From: Saprospiraceae bacterium
GTDB taxonomy: Bacteria > Bacteroidota > Bacteroidia > Chitinophagales > Saprospiraceae
NCBI GenBank assembly: GCA_014379065.1
Contig: JACMMM010000356.1
Span: 1-10,550 of the forward strand
Direction of reading: 5' to 3'
DNA length: 10,550 nucleotides
Shown here: piece after piece, positions 1-5,636 of the stretch
Layout: each line of letters opens with the position of its first letter
Numbering within the stretch: position 1 is the stretch's first letter
Position numbers and translations under genes: made by a program
Notes under the pieces: model-generated
What the model was told of the DNA's origin: nothing
What the model saw: only the letters and a program-made list of their open reading frames with translations
Databases searched by the model: none

Positions 1-98
1 AAGGCAAAAATATTTTGCGCATCGCTCAACAATACTTGCCGAAGAGTCAACCTTTCAGTTATAAGTATTGGAAATGGCGTAAATACTCGATTTGTCAT
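1..98 (-). CDS. GNAT-family N-acetyltransferase (RimJ/RimL-like), N-terminal fragment cut by window edge
   Basis: The minus strand from the ATG at 98-96 reads open for 32 codons to the left edge. The peptide begins MTNRVFTPFPILITERLTLR and continues with QVLLSDAQNIFA. The pattern 'hxTERLxLRxhxxxDAxxhF' is the classic first strand and helix of RimJ/RimL-type GNAT acetyltransferases, which transfer acetyl from acetyl-CoA to an N-terminal or other amine in the cytoplasm. The acetyl-CoA-binding loop and catalytic region lie outside the window, so substrate and integrity cannot be judged. The ATG lies 21 bases after the stop codon of the upstream minus-strand gene, which suggests co-transcription. 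The ORF is too short within the window to be picked up by length-based ORF calling. Family call from motif: fairly sure; specific function unknown. Confidence 0.8.
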   Translation of the reverse strand, partial: MTNRVFTPFPILITERLTLRQVLLSDAQNIFA

Positions 99-119
99 TT
101 TATGGTATTTTTTATTTTT

Positions 120-590
120 TTACTTTGGCCAATGTTTCGGGCAAGTAATCTTTTCAAAAACGCTCGTCAATTCGCGTTTGCGCAAGGATTTGCAAAGCAT
201 GATCCCGGTGACGGTGTCGTCCTGCGACCACTCCCGGTAGGCCATCCACTGTTTCACCACTGTGAAAAGAAAGGACATGGCGTAACGTAGCGCCGCATCC
301 TCCTCTGCCGACAATTTTTTCATCTTCGACCCAGGTTTGTTGTGTTTCCCTTTACGCCGGGCTGGTGTATTTCCAAGCTCGAAGACTTGGACATAAGCCT
401 CCATTTTGCTCAGTTCTTCTGATGGAAGCTCTGCTGTTTCGCGTATTGGGGTGGATTGACAGAGATGTTGGCAAAGCCGCGAAACTTCCGGTCGATGGTT
501 GACAAAAGGCGATTCAACCCAACGAAGTAGATCGGCACGTTCCCTTTTTCCTAGGGATTGAATGACTTTCACTAGAGGGGTTTGGTGCAT
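120..590 (-). CDS. Hypothetical protein, probably a truncated member of a longer Bacteroidota family
   Basis: This encodes 156 residues from the ATG at 590-588 (MHQTPLVKVIQSL...). An open frame extends upstream to 677, but its first codon is TTG and the extra residues look like untranslated sequence, so the internal ATG is preferred. The protein has two recognisable stretches: an N-terminal 'LGKRERADLLRWVESPFVN' followed by 'EVSRLCQHL', and a later 'LRYAMSFLFTVVKQWMAYREW' region (given here in part) followed by 'LCKSLRKRELTSVFEK'. From memory these match the N-terminal 150-180 residues of uncharacterised Bacteroidota proteins of roughly 450-500 residues (residue pattern L-S-K-R-E, SP-F-N, then a helical L-x-AYxEW segment). 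Here a TAA follows soon after, with a GNAT gene starting 21 bases later, so the C-terminal two thirds are missing. No signal peptide or membrane segment. It may be a degraded gene or a genuine short form; function unknown. Confidence 0.6.
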   Translation of the reverse strand: MHQTPLVKVIQSLGKRERADLLRWVESPFVNHRPEVSRLCQHLCQSTPIRETAELPSEELSKMEAYVQVFELGNTPARRKGKHNKPGSKMKKLSAEEDAALRYAMSFLFTVVKQWMAYREWSQDDTVTGIMLCKSLRKRELTSVFEKITCPKHWPK

Positions 591-931
591 GGCGGAAATG
601 CTTTGAAACTGCCGGGCATTGAGTGGTTTGCCAAACAAAAAGGTTGATAGTAAAATTTTTGTTCTTTTGAAAACCAATAAATTAGTCTATTTGTTTAAAA
701 AATACACTTGACAAAGGATAAAAAATGTGCTTTCGCAATTGACTTGCAACCTTCACTTTTGTGGCTGCAAATTTTGACACACCCTCGACGTCTAGGAGTT
801 TGACAAACCAAATACGTTTTTCGGTACAAACCTCCAAAATTGTACTATTTTTTGCGCTACAAGGGCCCGCACCTTTGTATCGCCTCCCAATATTTTCACA
901 TCAACTACTTTTTAAATTTTTTTAATTTTCC
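591..931. other. Gene-free divergent intergenic region
   Basis: This AT-rich stretch lies between a minus-strand gene start (590) and a plus-strand gene start (932), so it should hold promoters for both. No convincing coding frame is present on either strand. Visible elements are a pair of direct repeats TTTGACANACC at 773-783 and 799-809, a related TACAAACC at 824-831, and an 8-bp inverted repeat at 858-879. TTGACA also occurs at 708-713, but no TATAAT-like box follows at the proper spacing. No clear TAnnTTTG element with a TTTG 19-21 bases upstream was found for either gene, so the promoters are not assigned. Confidence 0.7.
858..879 (+). promoter_or_regulatory. 8-bp inverted repeat (possible 5'UTR hairpin or operator)
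   Basis: TACAAGGG at 858-865 pairs with CCTTTGTA at 872-879 around a 6-base loop (CCCGCA); seven pairs are Watson-Crick and one is G-T. It ends 52 bases before the ATG of the T9SS cargo gene at 932. There is no T-run after it, so it is not an intrinsic terminator. It could be a leader RNA hairpin or a binding site for a dimeric regulator. The structure is read directly; the role is inference. Confidence 0.4.
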
Positions 932-3900
932 ATGAACATTTTCTTTGTTTTTCCCAAAACCGGGCTGCGCACAAACTGGCTGCTGGCTCTTGGTTTCTTC
1001 TTGCTCGGCCTTCCAATGATTTGGGCCAACACTTACACCGTTATCAACACGGACGACGACGGCGCAGGCTCGCTGCGACAGGCCATTACCGATGCCAACC
1101 TCAATCCCGGAGCGGATGTCATTGACTTTTCGGTGGCGGGCACAGTAACACTTCTTTCTGATTTGCCGACCATATCGGACGCTTTGACGATTGACGGCAC
1201 GAGTGCACCCGGTTATGTTATTGGCGCACCGACTTTCATGCTGGATGGCGCAGTCACGGTGTTTTCTGCAAGCGAACCCACAGGCCTGACGGTTCAGGGC
1301 ATGGCGTTGGTCAATTCTGGCGCACAAGGAGGGACTGGATTTGATCTTTATGCATCTTCGGGTGATGTCTTCATCAAAAATTGCAAAATTTCCAACTGGC
1401 GAACGGGCATTTCTTGCCATGGCGAAGCCAATTGGGTGGTACGGGACAACGACTTAACCGCTACCTATTTTGCGTTAAGTTTTCAGGGGGTAACTACAGG
1501 CGACATCACAGCCCATGACAACCTGTTTGGTGGTGCCAATTCCGGTGATGGACTTAGGCTTTTTGATTGTGCTGATAAAGTAATAGGTGATGAAAATGCT
1601 TCACCTGCTGCGGATATCCTTATCAAGGATACAGATGGCATGACCACTGTTCGCGAAAACGCTATTTATGCGGTAAATTGTGCTGATCTGATCTTTGACA
1701 ATCTGGACCTCAGCAATGACATTGACCCCATGACCCTTGGCGGGAATGGGTTAGCGTTTGGTTTGGGCCTCACCACTGTAAATTCATCCGGTTCAATCAT
1801 TGTCCGGAACTGCAGGATAGAGAGTCGCTATAATTCACTCGTTTGCGATGGGAATGCTAACTGGACGGTGACCAATAACGATCTTGCTTCTCTTTATACC
1901 TGGAATTGTCTCAGCTTTAAAGGGGTTAATACGGGCAGCATTGTAGCGTCTGACAACCAATTTACGGACGCACAGGCTGGGCTGATTTTGACTGATTGCG
2001 CGGACAAGATCATTGGAGGCGAAAACGCTTCTCCTGCTGCTGATATCCTGATAAAAGAAGCAGACGGTTTGACCGCTGTTTATCAATCACCCATCGGTAC
2101 GTTCAACTGTTCCGACTTGACTTTTGATAACATTGATGCAAGCGCTTCGAATGCTTATGCAGGAGGGGGCATTGTTTTGCAAGGATCAGCTGGTGCAATG
2201 GTGGTGAAAAATTGTCAGGTGCACAGCCGCGGCGGTGTGGCGGTATCCTGCGGTGGCAATGCCAACTGGGTAGTCACCAACAATGATTTGACTTACAATG
2301 GCAGGTGCCTGGCATTTTCCGGGGTCATTACCGGCACCATTTCGGCTTATGACAATCTGCTGGGTGCCTCTGAAGTAGGCCTGAGCTTAAACGAATGCGC
2401 CAACAAAGTTATCGGTGATGAAAATGCTTCCCCTGCTGCCGATATCCTGATAAAGGATACGGATGGACTGACCAATAGCGGCTCATGGGTTGTATCTGCC
2501 GTAGCGGCCCAACATTGCTCCAACCTGGTATTTGACAACCTTGATCTCAGCAGTGCATCGAGCTCCGTGAGTGGGAACGGGATGATCGTATTTTACCCAA
2601 CGGGGCCCATAACCATCAAAAACTGCACCATGCGAAACCGTCAAACGGCTTTGTCTTGCCAGGGTGATGCGGTCTGGGAGGTTACGGACAATGACTTAAG
2701 CGCCTCTGCGCTCGCCATGTTTTTGGTCGGAATTACAACGGGAACGTTTACGGCTACCGACAACGTCTTTGGAGGCCAGGGCGCTGTTGACGGGTTTTTC
2801 CTATACCAATGCTCGAATTTCATTGTTGGGGATGAAAATACTACGCCCGCAGCCAATCTTCTGATTAAAGATACGGAGGGGCTCAGGAGCATTCCAGGAA
2901 CGGTTTTTAGTGTCTCAGATTGCTCAAATTTAATATTTGACAACCTGGATCTGAGCAACGAGACCGGTTCGGATTACGGAACGGGTATTGGTATGTATGG
3001 CTCCTCTGGTACCACTACGGTTCAAAACTGTATCATAGACCAACGCAACACTGGTTTAATTCTGGATGGCAACACCTCGAACAGTCTTATTTCCTGTAAT
3101 ATCATCACGAATTGTCAAACCGGAATGAGCACTTCTGGGGAACATGTTGACCATTCCATCGTCAACAACGTATTCGAGGGCAATACAAACTCTATTCAGC
3201 AGTCCGGAACCCCTTTGGTGGCTCAATCCAATTATTGGGGTGGTATTGCGCCGACAAACGGCGGATTCAATGGTTATACCGGCTCAGTGGATGTTAGCAA
3301 TCACCTGACTTCTCCCCCTGCTTGTACTCCATTTACTTGTGCAGATACTGACAACGATGGAATTTGTGATAGCGAGGATAATTGCCCCAATACCGCCAAT
3401 GCAGATCAGGCTGATTCCGATGGCAATGGTATCGGTAATGCTTGTGAAACCGGTTGCGCACACGACGCTGACAACGACGCTATCTGCGACGAAGACGACA
3501 ACTGCGACAACGCCCCCAATCCCTCACAAGCCGATGCTGACTGTGATGGTGTAGGAAATGCCTGCGACCAATGCCCCAGCGGCAATGATGCCGTAGATAA
3601 TAACCATGACGGCATCGCCGATTGCAACCAGTTATTGGCTTACGAAGCCTACAGCCCAGACTGGAAATGTGGCAACAACAAAATCAAGGTTTGCCACAAC
3701 GGAAACACTACCTGCATCAACAAAAATGCGCTTTCGGCTCACTTCAACCATGGCGACAAGGTTGGCCCCTGCATTGGGTGTAATGGAAGACCAAGCGGCG
3801 ACCGGGCAGAATTTGCTGAAGCCATGGGACTCGAAGTGGTACCCAATCCGGCCAGTGATGAGGCAATTGTTTATTTTGATGACCTCGACACCAAAGCAAT

Positions 3901-4072
3901 GTTGACCATTACCGACCAATTGGGCAAATTGATTTGGACTACTGCATTAGCAAAAGATCAAACAGAAATCACCCTTGATCTTTCTGACGGCCGATTTAGC
4001 AGCGGCGTTTATTTTGTAAGCGTTCGCACGGAAAACCAAATGCTTACGCAGCGATTAATAATTACCAAGTAG
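932..4072 (+). CDS. Secreted T9SS cargo: parallel beta-helix with five tandem units, TSP3 repeats and C-terminal sorting domain
   Basis: The product has 1046 residues. A Sec signal peptide spans residues 1-32 (hydrophobic WLLALGFFLLGLPMIWA, likely cut before NTYTV). Residues 34-95 contain a CSLREA-like start (GAGSLRQAITDAN, then VIDFSVAGTVTL and TIDGTSAPGY), typical of right-handed beta-helix surface proteins. Residues 113-770 form the helix, with five units carrying landmarks 'DENASPAADILIKDTDGL', 'FDNLDLS', 'KNC.I', 'NANW.VTNNDL', 'TG.I.A.DN.FGG'. It closes with SNYWGG (766-771). Residues 804-898 are thrombospondin type 3 calcium loops (DTDNDGICDSEDNCP and kin). A Cys/His module follows at 911-950. 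The last ~80 residues (LEVVPNPASDEAIVYF ... GVYFVSV ... RLIITK) are a T9SS type A sorting domain. It is probably a surface-attached or released adhesin or polysaccharide-interacting protein; no catalytic residues of a pectin lyase could be identified. ATG start, no Shine-Dalgarno. Confidence 0.88.
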   Translation: MNIFFVFPKTGLRTNWLLALGFFLLGLPMIWANTYTVINTDDDGAGSLRQAITDANLNPGADVIDFSVAGTVTLLSDLPTISDALTIDGTSAPGYVIGAPTFMLDGAVTVFSASEPTGLTVQGMALVNSGAQGGTGFDLYASSGDVFIKNCKISNWRTGISCHGEANWVVRDNDLTATYFALSFQGVTTGDITAHDNLFGGANSGDGLRLFDCADKVIGDENASPAADILIKDTDGMTTVRENAIYAVNCADLIFDNLDLSNDIDPMTLGGNGLAFGLGLTTVNSSGSIIVRNCRIESRYNSLVCDGNANWTVTNNDLASLYTWNCLSFKGVNTGSIVASDNQFTDAQAGLILTDCADKIIGGENASPAADILIKEADGLTAVYQSPIGTFNCSDLTFDNIDASASNAYAGGGIVLQGSAGAMVVKNCQVHSRGGVAVSCGGNANWVVTNNDLTYNGRCLAFSGVITGTISAYDNLLGASEVGLSLNECANKVIGDENASPAADILIKDTDGLTNSGSWVVSAVAAQHCSNLVFDNLDLSSASSSVSGNGMIVFYPTGPITIKNCTMRNRQTALSCQGDAVWEVTDNDLSASALAMFLVGITTGTFTATDNVFGGQGAVDGFFLYQCSNFIVGDENTTPAANLLIKDTEGLRSIPGTVFSVSDCSNLIFDNLDLSNETGSDYGTGIGMYGSSGTTTVQNCIIDQRNTGLILDGNTSNSLISCNIITNCQTGMSTSGEHVDHSIVNNVFEGNTNSIQQSGTPLVAQSNYWGGIAPTNGGFNGYTGSVDVSNHLTSPPACTPFTCADTDNDGICDSEDNCPNTANADQADSDGNGIGNACETGCAHDADNDAICDEDDNCDNAPNPSQADADCDGVGNACDQCPSGNDAVDNNHDGIADCNQLLAYEAYSPDWKCGNNKIKVCHNGNTTCINKNALSAHFNHGDKVGPCIGCNGRPSGDRAEFAEAMGLEVVPNPASDEAIVYFDDLDTKAMLTITDQLGKLIWTTALAKDQTEITLDLSDGRFSSGVYFVSVRTENQMLTQRLIITK
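1268..3241 (+). repeat. Five tandem protein-level repeats (133-143 residues each) in the beta-helix
   Basis: Using the residue after 'IK(D/E)(T/A)(D/E)G' as boundary, units cover about 1268-1639 (partial or divergent start), 1640-2068 (143 residues), 2069-2467 (133), 2468-2881 (138) and 2882-3241 (the last, which loses the ENASPAADILIK block and ends in the cap SNYWGG). The block D/G-ENASPAADILIK recurs at residues 220, 363 and 496 with only one substitution, and as DENTTPAANLLIK at 634. At DNA level the copies differ mostly at third codon positions, so the repeats are old and kept by selection on protein sequence, not recent duplications. Boundaries of the first and last units are approximate. 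Confidence 0.85.
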
Positions 4073-4093
4073 AACACTTTTCATTCGTTTAGC

Positions 4094-4130
4094 AAGCCTC
4101 TCGTTGCTTTTTGTGACGGGAGGCTTTTTT
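4094..4130 (+). terminator. Intrinsic terminator of the T9SS cargo gene
   Basis: AAGCCTC (4094-4100) pairs with GAGGCTT (4120-4126), extended by a T-G wobble (4101/4119) and CGT/ACG (4102-4104/4116-4118), giving an 11-bp stem with an 11-base loop. A run of six T (4125-4130) follows on the plus strand. It begins 21 bases after the stop codon at 4072. On the minus strand the stem is not followed by T residues, so it is oriented for the plus-strand gene, although the convergent ATPase gene ends nearby. Confidence 0.85.
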
Positions 4131-4197
4131 ACTTTGCTTCGTCTCCCAAATTTTTCACAAAACTGGCTTCTACGTTTTTACCCCTGATTCGCATAGC

Positions 4198-5511
4198 TCA
4201 TCTTTCCAAATTAGATACCGCATACAAGGGCATAACCTTTACTTCTTCATATTCTGAAAAACTTTCGAGTGAAAACCGATAACCAAAGGGTTTGTTTTTC
4301 TCTTTCAAAAACTGCCTCAGACTTTGCATACTGCCTTGGCCGGATGCTTTTACTTCAACCGGCAGCAAATCAGCGCCTTGCTGGATAATGTAATCGACTT
4401 CAGCATTCGCATTGGGCGATTCTCGGTGCCAGTAAAACAAGGTTGGGGGAGCATACGGCGAGCCGTATTTCAGGTATTCCAGTCCCCAAAATTGTTCGGC
4501 AATGGCCCCTTTGTTGATGAAGGTAGCCGCTGGGTCAAACAAGATTTCGGCAAGATTAAGTCCTAGAATCCGTTGGAACATGCCCGTATCAAGCAGCAGC
4601 ATTTTTCTTTTCTTGGGGTCAATTTCGGCGCCTGGCGGTATTCCGTTCGCGGCCGTATGAGTCACAGGCAACACCCACCCCGCCATGATAAGCAGATCCA
4701 GTGCTTCTTTGATTTGCCCATGGTTCGCAGATGCCGATGCTTTATTGAATTTGAATTTTCCACCCGCCTGTTGCACGACCGACTCAAAAACCTCGACCAA
4801 ACGTGATGGCGGGACGGTGTTTTTGTATTTGGTAAAATCTGCCCGCAACGCGATGAAAAGGTCGTCTAAAATAAGTTGACTATCATTCAACAGGGCGTTC
4901 TTTGCAAAAGCCGCAACGACTTCGGGCATACCACCGGTGACCAAAAACTTCTTTAATAAATCCAGCAGCTTTTGGTGCAATAAATCAGGCAATGGATTTT
5001 GAGCGTAAGCCTTCTGTTTTGCTTCCAAAAGACGTTCTTCGCCTATAGCAGATAAAAATTCGTCAAAAGAAAAGGGATATAAAAATAGCGAACGGACCCT
5101 GCCTACCCCATAAGACGGCAACGATTGAAGCGCAAACTCCAATAAGGATCCGGCAGCTACAATATGTAATTCGGGCATTTTTTCATAAAAAAAACGCAAA
5201 GAGGAAATGGCTTGAGGACATGTTTGTATTTCGTCAAAAAAAAGAAGCGTCTCTCCCGGCACGATGGGCATTCCCATAAAAATGGAAAGGTTTTCGATAA
5301 TGTGGTGCGGGTTGAGATCAGCATTAAAAAGGGATTTGATCTCCGGGTTTTCTTCAAAATTAACTTCAACGAATTGATTAAACTGCAATGCCAATTGCCG
5401 TACGGCCGAAGATTTTCCGACTTGCCTTGCGCCTCGGAGGATCAATGGCTTCCGGTCATGGTCGCCTTTCCATTCATTTAAATGCCTGTCAATAAGTCTT
5501 TTATGATACAT
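4198..5511 (-). CDS. AAA family ATPase with C-terminal DUF4143 domain
   Basis: From the ATG at 5511-5509 the product has 437 residues (MYHKRLIDRHLNEWKG...). The frame is open to a TTG at 5532, but that codon lies inside the probable -7 promoter element, and family members usually begin with the MYxKRL-type segment, so the ATG is chosen. Walker A is GARQVGKS at 27-34, Walker B LLFFDEIQ at 89-96, and a sensor-1-like HIVAAGSLLEF at 116-126. PFSFDEFL (146-153) and LVTGGMPEVV (190-199) are characteristic of the family. The C-terminal DUF4143 half carries HRESPNANAEVDYII and LPVEVKAS, which places D373 and E386-x-K388 in a PD-(D/E)XK nuclease-like arrangement known for this domain. Cytoplasmic; no signal peptide. 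Such ATPases are abundant and mobile in Bacteroidota, and their role is unsettled. It is convergent with the cargo gene and has its own upstream region, so it is likely a stand-alone unit. The gene looks complete. Confidence 0.93.
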   Translation of the reverse strand: MYHKRLIDRHLNEWKGDHDRKPLILRGARQVGKSSAVRQLALQFNQFVEVNFEENPEIKSLFNADLNPHHIIENLSIFMGMPIVPGETLLFFDEIQTCPQAISSLRFFYEKMPELHIVAAGSLLEFALQSLPSYGVGRVRSLFLYPFSFDEFLSAIGEERLLEAKQKAYAQNPLPDLLHQKLLDLLKKFLVTGGMPEVVAAFAKNALLNDSQLILDDLFIALRADFTKYKNTVPPSRLVEVFESVVQQAGGKFKFNKASASANHGQIKEALDLLIMAGWVLPVTHTAANGIPPGAEIDPKKRKMLLLDTGMFQRILGLNLAEILFDPAATFINKGAIAEQFWGLEYLKYGSPYAPPTLFYWHRESPNANAEVDYIIQQGADLLPVEVKASGQGSMQSLRQFLKEKNKPFGYRFSLESFSEYEEVKVMPLYAVSNLER

Positions 5512-5529
5512 ACTTGAAAAAATAGTAGG

Positions 5530-5564
5530 CAAAAATACAAAATATTTAATTTTTAGTACCCAAA
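5530..5564 (-). promoter_or_regulatory. Bacteroidota-type promoter of the AAA/DUF4143 gene
   Basis: On the minus strand TATTTTTG (5537-5530) matches the Bacteroidota -7 consensus TAnnTTTG exactly. A TTTG lies upstream at 5564-5561, with 23 bases between, slightly longer than the usual 19-21. The -7 element is 18 bases before the ATG at 5511, predicting a very short leader. The upstream TTTG directly abuts the proximal GGGTACTAAAA repeat. The match is read directly; promoter activity is inference. Confidence 0.6.
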
Positions 5565-5594
5565 AATGTTGCCCCTTTTAAGTTTTTAGTACCC
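5551..5594. repeat. Pair of 11-base direct repeats upstream of the ATPase gene
   Basis: TTTTAGTACCC occurs at 5551-5561 and again at 5584-5594, each followed by a similar (A/G)AAA(A/G)TG. On the minus strand, the direction of the ATPase gene, they read GGGTACTAAAA. The copies start 33 bases apart, about three helical turns. The proximal copy lies between the candidate -33 and -7 elements and the distal copy just upstream, an arrangement expected of operator sites. No binding protein can be named. Confidence 0.6.
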
Positions 5595-5636
5595 GAAAGT
5601 GCTTTTTTAGGGTTTCTTGCCGCGCATATGTTACGG

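Noticed and set aside
591..677. Upstream TTG start adding 29 residues to the left-hand hypothetical protein
   Set aside because: The added residues are low in similarity to anything recognised, and an ATG at 590 precedes the first conserved stretch.
708..713. TTGACA as a sigma-70 -35 box
   Set aside because: No TATAAT-like sequence occurs 16-18 bases downstream, and Bacteroidota primary promoters use different elements.
850..877. TTTG at 851-854 with CACCTTTG at 870-877 as a Bacteroidota promoter for the beta-helix gene
   Set aside because: The -7 element lacks the initial T, and the spacing of 15 bases is too short.
905..1420. Minus-strand open frame of 171 codons overlapping the start of the beta-helix gene
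   Set aside because: It is antisense to the signal peptide and CSLREA-like region, has an unusual Cys/Arg-rich composition and no recognisable motif.
1268..3241. Tandem repeats as a CRISPR or satellite array
   Set aside because: The repeats are about 400-430 bases, in frame, and conserved at protein level with synonymous drift, so they are coding domain repeats.
5512..5532. Upstream TTG start for the AAA/DUF4143 ATPase
   Set aside because: The TTG lies within the TAnnTTTG promoter element, and the downstream ATG at 5511 matches the usual N-terminus of the family.
5602..5613. Possible third copy of the GGGTACTAAAA repeat
   Set aside because: The sequence TTTTTTAGGGTT lacks the GTACCC part and lies at a 21-base, not 33-base, interval.
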